Of a stretch of DNA of 64,000 nucleotides, positions 52,002 to 63,256 are shown piece after piece. Positions within the stretch are counted from its first letter, which is position 1. Each line of letters starts with the position of its first letter. A program made the translations under genes and the position numbers. The stretch is taken from the NCBI RefSeq assembly GCF_005405885.1, contig NZ_BJFL01000011.1:62001-126000 (forward strand), written 5' to 3'. The notes below the pieces were generated by a model. The model was not told where the DNA came from, did not search any database, and was given only the letters and a program-made list of their open reading frames with translations. Origin of the DNA: Gandjariella thermophila. Its GTDB lineage: Bacteria > Actinomycetota > Actinomycetes > Mycobacteriales > Pseudonocardiaceae.

Positions 52002-52400
52002 TCATGCCTTCACATCGACAAGCGCGAGATCGGTGTGCACGAAGTCGTCACCCACGAACAGCAACGGTTCGGCGGCGAGATAGGCGGTCGCGTACGTCAG
52101 GCAGTCACCGAAGTTCAGCGCCGCCGGATGCCGGCCTTTGCCGTAGCGGTGAAACGCGTCGAGCGCGACCTCGGCGTGCTCGTCGGTGAAGGGTATGGTT
52201 TCGATCCTTCGCTCCTGCAGCAGCCGCGCGAGGAGCGTCTTGCCCCGAACACCCCACCGCGCCAGCGCGACCATGCCGGCTTCGAGCCTGGTCGGCGCGC
52301 CGATCTTGGACGCATCGGCACTGATCAGCGCCTGCTCCATACGGTCGTGGTCGGGCTCCCGACCGATAATCGCGATCAGTGCCGAGGAGTCGACGATCAT
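52002..52400 (-). CDS. vapC: VapC-type PIN-domain toxin
   Basis: A 132-residue PIN ribonuclease: MIVDSSALIAII gives the first catalytic Asp, RLEAGMVAL the Glu, and NFGDCLTYATAYL and FVGDDFVHTD further acidic residues. Mg2+-dependent RNA cleavage is expected. It lies immediately after vapB with an ATGA overlap, so antitoxin and toxin are co-translated. Confidence 0.9.
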   Translation of the reverse strand: MIVDSSALIAIIGREPDHDRMEQALISADASKIGAPTRLEAGMVALARWGVRGKTLLARLLQERRIETIPFTDEHAEVALDAFHRYGKGRHPAALNFGDCLTYATAYLAAEPLLFVGDDFVHTDLALVDVKA

Positions 52401-52669
52401 ACGCCGTCGGGTCCGAATCCGAGGATGCGTTCCTCTTCCTCTTTGGACAGTCGCTTCCCCAACTGGTCGGCCGGGATCTGAGACCAGACCTCCTCCTGCA
52501 GGAATCGCCGGAACCTCGCGAGACGCTGCTCGACGTTCTCCCGAGCGACAAGCTGATCGTGCTCCTTACGCAGGGCGGTGCGGATCGCCCCGGTCTTGGT
52601 CTGCCCGGTCAGCCGAGCGACCTCAGCGGCCAGCCGCTCTGTCTCGGGGTCCTTGATGTTCAGCGCCAT
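52397..52669 (-). CDS. vapB: VapB-type antitoxin
   Basis: A 90-residue antitoxin. The N-terminal ribbon-helix-helix part (ALNIKDPETERLAAEVARLTGQTKTGAIRTALRKEHDQ) binds DNA. The acidic C-terminus (LSKEEEERILGFGPDG) should block the VapC active site. The first gene of the vapBC operon. The operator palindrome at 52668-52685 overlaps its start codon. Confidence 0.9.
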   Translation of the reverse strand: MALNIKDPETERLAAEVARLTGQTKTGAIRTALRKEHDQLVARENVEQRLARFRRFLQEEVWSQIPADQLGKRLSKEEEERILGFGPDGV

Positions 52670-52685
52670 GGTAGAAGGCTACCAT
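52668..52685. promoter_or_regulatory. vapBC operator palindrome
   Basis: A perfect inverted repeat ATGGTAG-AAGG-CTACCAT spans the vapB start codon and is the likely VapBC autorepression site. Confidence 0.6.
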
Positions 52686-52811
52686 CATTGGTGTAACGGC
52701 TCATTCCGCAACGCGACTCGTCGACCCACACCAGCCCACGCGCAGTCCCCCACCGCGCCCGGCTTGGCCAGCCGTTCGGCGGGCACCCCGTCCGGCTCCG
52801 CCCCCGCGTGG

Positions 52812-54971
<2,160 letters not shown>

Positions 54972-55117
54972 GAGCGTATGCCTGTCCCCTGACAGTTTTC
55001 ATCGCCGCGAGCCGTTCCGCACCGGGCTCCGTCCGCCCCCGGCACCTCACCCGGACGGGTGACAGCGTGGCCCGCTTGGCGGGTCACGCGGGGCCACGCG
55101 ATGGGCAGGATGGCGGC

Positions 55118-55738
55118 ATGGCCGCCGAACTCCACCTCACAGGCTGTTCCAGACCGGTAGTGACCTGCGACGACGAGACCGGGAACGCGCCGGGGCGACA
55201 CCGCGGCGGCGACCCGCCCCACGCCCATCCACCCAAGATCGAGATCTTCGACCTCGCGGAGCGAACCAACACCGACCCGAAGGGCCGGGTGCGCCGCGTC
55301 GAGGAGTACCGGCTGGCACCGTTCGGCCTGTTCATGGCCCGGCCCGTGGTGGGCCACCCGACGCTGGCCTACTTCGAGTCGTGGCTGCTGCCCGAGCCGG
55401 GGCTGCGGGTGACCCGGCAGTGGTGGCACCCGGGCGCCGAGCGCGACTACGACTTCTACGTCGACGTGGTGGACATCGTCGCCGGCCAGGACCGGTGGCG
55501 GACCGTGGATCACTACCTGGACCTGCTCGTGCGCACCGGCCGGGACGTCGAACTGCTGGATGTGGACGAACTGCTCGCCGCGGTGGCCGCCGGTTTGCTG
55601 CCGGTGGCCGAGGGCCGCGACGCGCTGGAGGCCGCGTATCGGGCAGTGTCCGGGATCGCGGCGCACGACTACCGGCTGGAGCGGTGGCTGGCCACGTTGG
55701 GTATCCGGCTGACCTGGCGGCGGGCGCCAAGCCAATAG
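55118..55738 (+). CDS. DUF402 domain protein
   Basis: A 206-residue protein. After a His/Pro/Asp-rich N-terminus of about 40 residues, the DUF402 barrel follows: KIEIFDLAERTNTDPKGRVRRVEEYRLAPFGLFMAR, HPTLAYFESWLLPEPGLRVTRQWWHP, RDYDFYVDVVDI and LDVDELLAAVAAGLL. Related proteins act as nucleotidases or phosphatases or have unknown activity. The opposite strand holds uvrB, from which it is divergent. A related gene lies 145 bases downstream, so a tandem pair is likely. Confidence 0.85.
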   Translation: MAAELHLTGCSRPVVTCDDETGNAPGRHRGGDPPHAHPPKIEIFDLAERTNTDPKGRVRRVEEYRLAPFGLFMARPVVGHPTLAYFESWLLPEPGLRVTRQWWHPGAERDYDFYVDVVDIVAGQDRWRTVDHYLDLLVRTGRDVELLDVDELLAAVAAGLLPVAEGRDALEAAYRAVSGIAAHDYRLERWLATLGIRLTWRRAPSQ

Positions 55739-55883
55739 TGGTTACCCGGGCGGGTGGTCAACCGTCATCCGGGTGATCATGGTTCCCCGGTGCCGGATCG
55801 ATACGGGGTTGGTCGCGATCCGTGATGTAACGAATCGGTGCGGCGGATCACCCGGCGGACACCGGCGGCTACGCTCAGGCACC

Positions 55884-56402
55884 GTGGGAACGGTCACTAC
55901 GCCGCAGCTGGTCGATTCGATCGACACGCACACCGGGGTGCGCAGCTACTCGTCCGGAACGACCCGTCAACTCACCACCTGCCAGGTGGAGACCTGGGGT
56001 CTGCGGGTCGAGGCGCCGACACCGGAGGACCCGTTCGTGGACTCCCAGGTGACCTGGTTGTTTCCGGATGCCGGCCTACGGCTGACCCACGAGCGGCCCC
56101 GCTCCCGGCACGGCCGGGGCGCGCCGAGCACGCTCACCGCGGTGCGGGTGCGGCGGGACGGCCGGTCCTGGCGCACCACCGACCTGCTGCTCGGCCTGGC
56201 CGTGCCGGGCGGCAGCACGCCGCGGATCGTGCGGTCCGAGGAGTTCGCCGCCGCGGTGGCCGGCCGGGTACTCCGCGCCGAGGACGCCGACCTCGCGCTG
56301 CGCACCGTGCACCGGACCCTGGAGGAACTCAGCCGGCATCGGCACGACATGACCGCCTGGTTGGCCTCGCACGGCGTCATGGCGACCTGGCCGCCCCAGT
56401 AA
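55884..56402 (+). CDS. DUF402-related protein, tandem paralogue
   Basis: A 172-residue protein with recognisable relation to the preceding one: VETWGLRVEAPTPEDPFVDSQVTWLFPDAGLRLTHERPR aligns with its FESWLLPEPGLRVTRQWWHP region, and IVRSEEFAAAVAGRVLRAED with its DELLAAVAAGLLPVAE. It is shorter and lacks the conserved DYDFYVDVV acid block, so catalysis is doubtful. The GTG start at 55884 follows AGGCACC. The 145 bases between the pair hold nothing I can identify. Confidence 0.65.
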   Translation: MGTVTTPQLVDSIDTHTGVRSYSSGTTRQLTTCQVETWGLRVEAPTPEDPFVDSQVTWLFPDAGLRLTHERPRSRHGRGAPSTLTAVRVRRDGRSWRTTDLLLGLAVPGGSTPRIVRSEEFAAAVAGRVLRAEDADLALRTVHRTLEELSRHRHDMTAWLASHGVMATWPPQ

Positions 56403-56429
56403 GGTCGCTGGCACACCCGGCCGCCGGCC

Positions 56430-58820
56430 TCAGCGCACCCCCGGTTCCGCCTCCTGCTGGCTCACCCACGCCGCGATCCTGGCCCGCGAGTTGAAGCCCA
56501 GCTTGGTCAGCATGTTCTCCACGTGGGTGTCCACCGTGCGGGGCGCGATGACCAGCCGCTCGGCGATCTTGCGGGTGGACAACCCCTGGGCGACCAGTTC
56601 GGCGATCTCCCACTCCCGGCGGGTCAGCCGGGCGGCGGGGTCGGCCGGCCCCGCCGGCTCGGTGGCATCTCGCCGGTCGCGGTGCTCGGGGTCTCCGGCG
56701 GGCCGTTCCAGCGCGCAGGCGACGGCCGCGTCCTCCCCGTAGCCGCTGCCCTCCGCGTAGCCGGCGTCGAACGTGTCCCTGCCCAGCGCCGCTCGCCCGG
56801 CGGCCACGCACCGCTCGTCGAAGATGCCGCGGATCGCCTCCCGGGGCATCGCGGCCCCGGACAGCCGCCAGATCGGCTGGGTGGCGCCGAGCAGCCGGGC
56901 GGCCCACGCGTGCCGGCCGCTGGCGCCCGCGGCCCAGGCCAACCCGTGCAGGCACAGCGAGATGCCGGTGAGGTCGCGCACCGTGCGGAACCGCTCCACC
57001 GCCTCCTGGAGCAGGTCGATCGCCCGGCCGTGGTCACCGTCCCGCCACGCGGTCATCCCGACGATCCACAGCGGGTACGCCTTGGACCACTGGGCGCCGT
57101 GCGCGTCGCAGATCGCCAGGCTCTCCGCGCCGAGTTCGGCGGCGCGGGGATCGTCGTTGACGAACGCGGCGATGGCCATGTGCAGCAGCGCGTTGGACGC
57201 CCCGGCGTCGTCGCCGAGCTTCCGGTACTGCTCCAGCGCCTCCCGCTGCAGCCGGAACGACTCCTCCTTGTGGCCGTGGAAGTACCTGGCCACGCCGGTG
57301 ACCCAGGCGAGGTCGGCGAAGGACCGGGGATGGTTCAGCCGGTGGGCCAGCGCCTCGGCCTCGGCCAGCATCTCCAGCGGGGTGTCCCGGTAGCCGAGCA
57401 GGAGTGCGAGGAACCCGCACGACCACAGCGCGCGCAACCGGGACACGGACGGCTCGGTGTCCAGCGCCAGCGCCTGGCGCAGCCACCGCACGCCCTCCCG
57501 GAGGCAGCCCTCGGCGATCCAGTAGCCGCGCAGGTGGGCGGCGATCTGCAGGGCGCCGCGCGCCTGCCCCGGCTCGCGGAGGCAGAACTCCAGTGCCACG
57601 CGCAGGTTCGCGTGCTCGCTGCGAAGCTGGGCGAACCACTCGGTCTCGCGCGGGCTGAAGTACTCGGTGCGCACCTGCTCGGCGAGCCGCTGGTAGTGGT
57701 CCCGGTGCCGGGCGCGGATCGCCGCCTCCGCACCGCCCGCGGCCAGTTTCTGCCTGCCGTACTGCCGGAGCGTCTCCAGCATGGCGTACCGGGAGCGCCG
57801 GCCGTTCGGGTCCTGGTGGGTGACGATCGACTTCTCCACCAGGCCGGCCAGCAGGTCCAGTACCTCGCCGCGGTCGATGCCGTCGCCCGAGCAGACCTCC
57901 TCCGCCGCCTCCAGGTCGAACCCGCCGGCGAACACCGACAGTCGCGCCCACAGCAGCCGCTCCTGCGGCGAGCACAGCTCGAAGCCCCAGTCGATCGCGG
58001 CGGCCAGGGTGCGCTGGCGGGGGGCCACCGCGCGGTCGCCGGTGGCCAGCACGTGGAACCGGTCGGCGAGCTTGGCCCGCAGCGTGTCCAGCGGCAGGCT
58101 GCGCAGCCGCACCGCGGCCAGTTCGATGGCCAGCGGAATGCCGTCCAGCTGCCGGCAGATGTGCACCACCGTGGCCCGGTTCGTGCTGGTGACCTCGAAG
58201 CCCGGGAGCACCCTGGCGGCACGGTCGGCGAACAGGGCCACCGCGTCGTCGCTGGACTCGGCACCGTCGACGCTCCGGGGTTCGGGGACCGGCAGCGGGG
58301 GAACCGGCAACACCTGCTCCCCCACCACCCGCAGCACGTGCCGGCTGGTGGCCAGCACCCGCACCCCGGGCGCGGCCGGCAGCAGCCCGCCGACCAGTCG
58401 GGCGCACTCATCCAGCAGGTGCTCGCAGTTGTCCAGCACCAGCAGCAGGCGCTTGTCGGCCAGGTACTCGGCCAGCCGGGCGGCGGGGCCGGTGGTGTCG
58501 TCCCGAAGCCCGAAGGTGGCGGCGACCGTCTCGCCCAGCAACTCCGGGTCGCGTAGCACGGTCAGGTCGACGAACCACACGCCGTCCGGGAACGCCCGCC
58601 GGACCTCGTCGGCGACCTGCTGGGCCAGCCGGGTCTTGCCGACCCCGCCGGGGCCGGTGAGGGTCAGCAGCCGGGTGCCGGAGAGCATGCGACGGGCCTC
58701 GACGCGCTCCTGCCGGCGCCCGACGAAGCTCGTCGTGCCGATGGACAGGTTCCCCACCGGTGCTGGCGACGCGGTCGCGACCATGGTCCCGCTATGACCT
58801 TTTCCTCGTGCTTCGGACAT
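56430..58820 (-). CDS. NB-ARC ATPase transcriptional regulator with C-terminal LuxR domain
   Basis: A regulator of about 796 residues: P-loop GPGGVGKTRLAQQ near residue 50, LLLVLDNCEHLLDE (Walker B) and GIPLAIELAAVRL (sensor/winged region), then a long helical repeat domain (about 400-690). It ends in a LuxR helix-turn-helix (LTRREWEIAELVAQGLSTRKIAERLVIAPRTVDTHVENMLTKLGF). ATP-dependent assembly in response to a ligand bound by the repeats is the family model. There is no N-terminal SARP (BTAD) domain, so it is not the missing SARP of the cluster. Start ATG 58820 or 58784. Confidence 0.87.
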   Translation of the reverse strand: MSEARGKGHSGTMVATASPAPVGNLSIGTTSFVGRRQERVEARRMLSGTRLLTLTGPGGVGKTRLAQQVADEVRRAFPDGVWFVDLTVLRDPELLGETVAATFGLRDDTTGPAARLAEYLADKRLLLVLDNCEHLLDECARLVGGLLPAAPGVRVLATSRHVLRVVGEQVLPVPPLPVPEPRSVDGAESSDDAVALFADRAARVLPGFEVTSTNRATVVHICRQLDGIPLAIELAAVRLRSLPLDTLRAKLADRFHVLATGDRAVAPRQRTLAAAIDWGFELCSPQERLLWARLSVFAGGFDLEAAEEVCSGDGIDRGEVLDLLAGLVEKSIVTHQDPNGRRSRYAMLETLRQYGRQKLAAGGAEAAIRARHRDHYQRLAEQVRTEYFSPRETEWFAQLRSEHANLRVALEFCLREPGQARGALQIAAHLRGYWIAEGCLREGVRWLRQALALDTEPSVSRLRALWSCGFLALLLGYRDTPLEMLAEAEALAHRLNHPRSFADLAWVTGVARYFHGHKEESFRLQREALEQYRKLGDDAGASNALLHMAIAAFVNDDPRAAELGAESLAICDAHGAQWSKAYPLWIVGMTAWRDGDHGRAIDLLQEAVERFRTVRDLTGISLCLHGLAWAAGASGRHAWAARLLGATQPIWRLSGAAMPREAIRGIFDERCVAAGRAALGRDTFDAGYAEGSGYGEDAAVACALERPAGDPEHRDRRDATEPAGPADPAARLTRREWEIAELVAQGLSTRKIAERLVIAPRTVDTHVENMLTKLGFNSRARIAAWVSQQEAEPGVR

Positions 58821-59068
58821 ACCACACGGTACGCACCGGCGCGGCCGCTGGCCGGGCGCGCGCGTACCAGAGTATGAGCGACGCCCCAGCGGGCGTCGAG
58901 CGGGAGCCGTCAGGGCACGGCGGGCGCGGGCACGCGGCGGCGTGTGGGGGCGGTGAGACACCGGTCGGGGTTGGGGTGGGGTGTCGATGTCCCACCGCCC
59001 CGCGACCGAGCAGACCTGCCTGGGGGGACGGCAGGAAGGTCCGCTCGGTGGCGTGCCGGCAGGCCCGC

Positions 59069-59257
59069 TCAGCCGGCGGTCAGGGGAGTCTGGCCGCTGG
59101 TGGTGAGGGAGGCCAGCCGCCTCGGTTGGCTCGCCTCGTCACCGCACTGGGAGCGCCAGGTGCCGACGTGCACCCACTGCCTGCCCCAGCCATAGGTGGC
59201 CAGGACGGTCGGCCGGGCGCATTGCGGGCAGGGCTGCGGGCTGGAGTCGACGAACAT
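59069..59257 (-). CDS. Small zinc-ribbon-like protein, function unknown
   Basis: A 62-residue ORF with MFVDSSPQPCPQCARPT and WRSQCGDEA; CPQC and a lone Cys could form part of a metal site. ATG 59257 is preceded by GAGGAA at good spacing, which supports expression. I recognise no family. About 250 bases of G-rich sequence to its left (58821-59068) hold nothing recognisable. Confidence 0.45.
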   Translation of the reverse strand: MFVDSSPQPCPQCARPTVLATYGWGRQWVHVGTWRSQCGDEASQPRRLASLTTSGQTPLTAG

Positions 59258-59375
59258 ATCGGGGTTTCCTCGGGAGGTCGGTTTGCTCGGGGTTTGGTGA
59301 TCAGATCGGGGTCTTGGTCGTTCCCAGCCTGCCCCTCGCCCCCTACGGAGGGATCGGGCAAGTTTCGGATCGATG

Positions 59376-59396
59376 TACGTAGGTTTCGGCTACGTA
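59376..59396. repeat. TACGTAG/CTACGTA inverted repeat
   Basis: A perfect 7-bp inverted repeat with a 7-base spacer, TACGTAG-GTTTCGG-CTACGTA, in the gap between coaE and the small zinc-ribbon-like ORF. It contains two TACGTA palindromes. It could be an operator for the small gene or a weak hairpin after coaE. Confidence 0.45.
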
Positions 59397-59433
59397 GTCA
59401 CCCAGGGCGGCCACTCCGGCACCTGGCGTGGCG

Positions 59434-60618
59434 TTACGGCGTCCAGCCGGTGCGTCTGGCCCAGTTCTCGGCCCGCGGCAACGCGTCGTCGAACCAGGGT
59501 CGCTTGCCGGCCACGTACCCTTCGATATCCACGTCTTCCTTGACCAGACGCCGCTTGAGCTGCTCGTACTCGGTGCGGGCCGGGGCGTCGGCGCGGAGCC
59601 AGTCCCGGAACAGCAGCGTCTGCCGCCAGCCCGGCGAGCCGAGGACCCGCACGTGCAGGTTGACCCGCCGGCCCGGGTCGGCGTTGGTGTGCACCCGCTT
59701 GCGCCAGCGTTCCGGGTCCGGGTCGCCGGGCTTCGGGTCGTCCTGGTCGAACCCGGGAAGGTAGGGGAAGCCGGCCTGGCCGAGGGCGCCGGCGATGGCG
59801 TCGGCGTCGTCCAGCGAGGCCACGGTGAGCTGCAGGTCGATGACGTCCTTCGCGGCGAGGCCGGGGACGGCCGTGGAGCCCACGTGGTCCACCCGCAGCG
59901 CGGTCTCCCCCGCCGCCAGCCGGACCCGGGCGGCGAGCCGCTCGGCCTGGGCGGGCCACGTTGGGTCCGGCTCGACCAGCACCGGGACGGAGCACTGGGC
60001 ACCGCGGCCGTACCGCACGTTGGCCTCGAAGGGCACCAGCCGGTCGGTCCACAGCACGTCGACATCGGCGAGCACCCGCTCCGGCTCGCCGGTGTTGTCC
60101 AGCCACACGTCGGCGGCGGCGCGGCGCTGCTCGTCGCTCGCCTGGGCGGCCACCCTGGCGCGGGCGTCCCGCTCGGTCATGCCGCGCGTCGCGGCCAGCC
60201 GGCGCACCCGCGCCCGGACATCGGCGTGCACCACGAGCACGAGATGGTAGGTCGGGGCGAGGCCGTTCTCCACCAGCAGGGGAACGTCGTGCACCACGAT
60301 CGCGTCCGGCGGCGCGGCCGCCATCAACTCCGCGGTCCTGGCGCCGATCCGCGGGTGCAGGATGGCGTTCAGTCGCTGCCTGGCCGCGTCGTCGCCGAAC
60401 ACCCTGCCGGCCAGCGCCGCCCGGTCCAGGGCGCCGTCCGCGGTGAGGACGTCGGTGCCGAACGCGGCGACCACCTCGGCCAGCCCCTCGGTGCCGGGCT
60501 CGACCACCTCCCGGGCGATCCGGTCGGCGTCCAGCACCACGGCGCCGTGCTCGGCGAGCCGGCGGGCGACGGTGGACTTGCCGGCGCCGATGCCCCCGGT
60601 GAGCCCCACACGCAGCAT
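59434..60618 (-). CDS. coaE: Dephospho-CoA kinase fused to a GrpB/UPF0157 domain
   Basis: A 394-residue protein. Residues 1-195 are Coa[19 protein letters not shown] (P-loop), [27 protein letters not shown] and [13 protein letters not shown], catalysing the last step of CoA synthesis. Residues about 205-394 are a GrpB/UPF0157 nucleotidyltransferase-like domain ([41 protein letters not shown]). The fusion is normal for mycobacteria and relatives. ATG 60618. Downstream of rpsA and the lipoprotein gene, as in related genomes. Confidence 0.95.
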   Translation of the reverse strand: MLRVGLTGGIGAGKSTVARRLAEHGAVVLDADRIAREVVEPGTEGLAEVVAAFGTDVLTADGALDRAALAGRVFGDDAARQRLNAILHPRIGARTAELMAAAPPDAIVVHDVPLLVENGLAPTYHLVLVVHADVRARVRRLAATRGMTERDARARVAAQASDEQRRAAADVWLDNTGEPERVLADVDVLWTDRLVPFEANVRYGRGAQCSVPVLVEPDPTWPAQAERLAARVRLAAGETALRVDHVGSTAVPGLAAKDVIDLQLTVASLDDADAIAGALGQAGFPYLPGFDQDDPKPGDPDPERWRKRVHTNADPGRRVNLHVRVLGSPGWRQTLLFRDWLRADAPARTEYEQLKRRLVKEDVDIEGYVAGKRPWFDDALPRAENWARRTGWTP

Positions 60619-60719
60619 GGCGTGGAGTGTGCCAGCCCGCGCCGAGCCCGCGCGCGGCGGCCGGGGACGGGGCAGTGGCCACCCTGGTTGACCAGACGGG
60701 TTGCCTGGAAAGGCCGGGG

Positions 60720-61352
60720 CTACCCGGTGGTGGTGTCGGTGTGCGGGGTGAGCGCGCGCACGGCGAGTGCGGCGAGGATCTCCCCGGCCCGATCCTCGGG
60801 CAGCGCCCCCGGCGCGGCGCTGACCAGCACGGTGGTCTTGCCGTGCTGGTCGACCAGTGTGCGGTTCGGGTTGTCGGCGAGCAGCACGCCCCGGTCCGGA
60901 CCGACCTGCACCTCGCTCGTGGCCACGCCTCGCTGCCGGGCATCGTCCACGGTGGACCGCATCCGCTGCGCCGCGGTCGGCTCGTCGGCGTAGGTGGCCA
61001 TGGCGATGGACACCGCGGCCTTCTCGAACGGCTGCCCCTCGGGAACGCCGTAGTAGCAGTCGATCCGGGCGGTGCGGCTGATCCTCGGGTCGGGTACGCC
61101 GAGCACGAAGCCGGTGCTTCCGGCGAGCGGGTGGCCGACGATCTGGTCGACCTCGGGCCCGGTGGCCACGTTGAGGCAGTCCCTGGGCAGTTCCCGGTCG
61201 GTCACCGTGGGCCGCGGCGGTGGCGGCGAGGTTTCGAAGGTGGGGATATGGGCGGGGCCGGCGAGTTGCCGGGCCGCGCAGCCGACCAGCACGGCGGCGC
61301 ATGCGGCGGCGGAGATCAGGAGAAGCGGGCGAACCGCTCTGGCACTGTCCAC
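60720..61352 (-). CDS. Putative lipoprotein, DUF3558-like
   Basis: A 210-residue exported protein: hydrophobic signal [16 protein letters not shown] with the lipobox Cys25, then a Pro/Thr linker and a domain with [48 protein letters not shown] and [15 protein letters not shown]. The pattern of a C-x-x-G-like core and DxxC resembles DUF3558-type cell-envelope lipoproteins of Pseudonocardiales. It is downstream of rpsA (own terminator between). Start GTG 61352. Confidence 0.7.
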   Translation of the reverse strand: MDSARAVRPLLLISAAACAAVLVGCAARQLAGPAHIPTFETSPPPPRPTVTDRELPRDCLNVATGPEVDQIVGHPLAGSTGFVLGVPDPRISRTARIDCYYGVPEGQPFEKAAVSIAMATYADEPTAAQRMRSTVDDARQRGVATSEVQVGPDRGVLLADNPNRTLVDQHGKTTVLVSAAPGALPEDRAGEILAALAVRALTPHTDTTTG

Positions 61353-61379
61353 AGTGATCGGACGCTAGCGGAGAGAGCG

Positions 61380-61412
61380 AGGGGCCCGCGCCGGTTTCCG
61401 GCGCGGGCCCCT
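61380..61412 (-). terminator. rpsA terminator hairpin
   Basis: A 15-bp perfect GC stem, AGGGGCCCGCGCCGG with CCGGCGCGGGCCCCT, and a TTT loop, located 130 bases after the rpsA stop. No U-tract. Confidence 0.75.
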
Positions 61413-61542
61413 CGGACGGATGAAGCGTGCGCTCTGCCCATTCTCGAAATCGCGTCAGCGGGGCTCAGTCCCACTCAGCACCCGGCGGGTTGTGCCCGCC
61501 GGACCACCCGCCTCCGCGATCGCGCGGCTTCGCCGGGCGCGT

Positions 61543-63033
61543 TCACATGCCGCCGGAGAGCTTCTCCCGCAGCGCGGCCAGCTGCTCGTCGCTGGCCAGC
61601 GTGCCGCCGTTGGCGGCGGGCGCCTCACCGCTGGAGGACGGCACCTCCTCGTCGGTGCGACCGGTACCACCACCGCCGGCGCCGGCCTCCGCCTCGGCGG
61701 CCGCGGCCTTGGCGATCTGCTTCATGTGGGCCTCGTAGCGGGCGCGGGCCTCGGCGTACTGCCGCTCCCACTCCTCGCGCTGCTTCTCGTAGCCCTCCAT
61801 CCACTCCTGGGTCTCCGGGTCGAAGCCCTCGGGATAGATGTAGTTGCCCTGGTCGTCGTACTCGGCGGCCATGCCGTACTGGGTCGGGTCGAACTCGGTG
61901 TCCGGCGTCATGCCCTCGTTGGCCTGCTTCAGCGACAGCGAGATACGGCGCCGGTCCAGGTCGATGTCGATGACCTTGACCATCACCTCGTCGCCGACCT
62001 GGACGACCTGCTCCGGGATCTCCACGTGTCGCTCGGCCAGCTCGGAGATGTGCACCAGGCCCTCGATGCCCTCGTCGACCCGGACGAAGGCGCCGAACGG
62101 CACCAGCTTGGTGACCTTGCCCGGCACGATCTGGCCGATCGCGTGGGTCCGGGCGAACTGGCGCCACGGGTCCTCCTGGGTCGCCTTCAGCGACAACGAG
62201 ACCCGCTCGCGCTCCATGTCCACGTCGAGCACCTCGACGGTGACCTCCTGGCCCACCTCGACGACCTCGCTCGGGTGGTCGATGTGCTTCCAGGACAGCT
62301 CGGAGACGTGCACCAGGCCGTCCACGCCGCCGAGGTCGACGAACGCGCCGAAGTTGACGATGGAGGACACCACGCCCTTGCGGACCTGGCCCTTCTGCAA
62401 CTGGTTGAGGAACTCGCTGCGGACCTCGGACTGGGTCTGCTCCAGCCAGGCCCGGCGGGACAGCACCACGTTGTTGCGGTTCTTGTCCAGTTCGATGATC
62501 TTCGCCTCGAGCTCGCGGCCCACGTAGGGCTGCAGGTCGCGGACGCGGCGCATCTCGACCAGCGAGGCCGGGAGGAAGCCGCGGAGCCCGATGTCGAGGA
62601 TCAGGCCACCCTTGACCACCTCGATGACCGTGCCGCGGACCGGCTCGTCCTTCTCCTTGAGGGCCTCGATGGTGCCCCAGGCGCGCTCATACTGGGCGCG
62701 CTTCTTGGAGAGGATCAACCGGCCTTCCTTGTCCTCCTTCTGGAGGACCAGCGCTTCGACCTCGTCACCAACCTTGACGACCTCGGCCGGGTCGACGTCG
62801 TGCTTGATCGACAGCTCGCGCGAGGGGATGACACCCTCGGTCTTGTAGCCGATGTCGAGCAGCACCTCGTCACGGTCGACCTTGACGATGGTGCCTTCGA
62901 CGATGTCGCCGTCATTGAAGTACTTGATGGTCTTGTCGACGGCGGCGAGGAAGTCCTCCTCCGTCCCGACGTCGTTGATCGCAACCTGCTTGGGCGAGGC
63001 GCCAGCCGGGACAGCGGTGGTGTCGGTGGACAT
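61543..63033 (-). CDS. rpsA: 30S ribosomal protein S1
   Basis: A 496-residue protein with four S1 RNA-binding domains (VEGTIVKVDRDEVLLDIGYKTEG; VRGTVIEVVKGGLILDIG; RKGVVSSIVNFGAFVDLGGVDGLVHVSELSWKHIDHPSEV; VPGKVTKLVPFGAFVRVDEGIEGLVHISEL). A Glu/Ala-rich C-terminal tail with QEWMEGYEKQREEWERQYAEAR is typical of actinobacterial S1. It binds mRNA for translation initiation. ATG 63033. The leader of about 165 bases carries a strong hairpin. Confidence 0.97.
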   Translation of the reverse strand: MSTDTTAVPAGASPKQVAINDVGTEEDFLAAVDKTIKYFNDGDIVEGTIVKVDRDEVLLDIGYKTEGVIPSRELSIKHDVDPAEVVKVGDEVEALVLQKEDKEGRLILSKKRAQYERAWGTIEALKEKDEPVRGTVIEVVKGGLILDIGLRGFLPASLVEMRRVRDLQPYVGRELEAKIIELDKNRNNVVLSRRAWLEQTQSEVRSEFLNQLQKGQVRKGVVSSIVNFGAFVDLGGVDGLVHVSELSWKHIDHPSEVVEVGQEVTVEVLDVDMERERVSLSLKATQEDPWRQFARTHAIGQIVPGKVTKLVPFGAFVRVDEGIEGLVHISELAERHVEIPEQVVQVGDEVMVKVIDIDLDRRRISLSLKQANEGMTPDTEFDPTQYGMAAEYDDQGNYIYPEGFDPETQEWMEGYEKQREEWERQYAEARARYEAHMKQIAKAAAAEAEAGAGGGGTGRTDEEVPSSSGEAPAANGGTLASDEQLAALREKLSGGM

Positions 63034-63144
63034 TAGGTGGGTTGCTCCGGTACCGATTGGGGGTAGTTGGCCTGCAGTTTTCACGATGCGCGGCGGGTGT
63101 CTCCGCTGCGGGAAGTAGGCAACGACGCGAACAACGCACGACAG

Positions 63145-63230
63145 GCGCTGCCTGTTCCCGGGGTACCGGAACTGCAGGCAGCGCAAACCCACTGCGCGGG
63201 CGGTATCGTACGCGGTTACTCGATCGTCCG
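63145..63230 (-). promoter_or_regulatory. rpsA promoter and leader hairpin
   Basis: On the minus strand, TTGCCG and TACGAT (about 63234-63205) form a -35/-10 pair with an 18-bp spacer. Soon after the expected start, a perfect 10-bp inverted repeat GCGCTGCCTG/CAGGCAGCGC (63175-63184 with 63145-63154) with inner TTCC/GGAA pairing makes a stable leader hairpin. Leader structures regulate S1 in other bacteria. Confidence 0.5.
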
Positions 63231-63256
63231 GCAAACCGGTGCCCGGAAGGAGCAAC

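Noticed and set aside
56430-58820. The large NB-ARC/LuxR regulator as the missing SARP
   Set aside because: It begins directly with the P-loop ATPase and ends with a LuxR helix-turn-helix. There is no N-terminal OmpR-like DNA-binding plus BTAD region.
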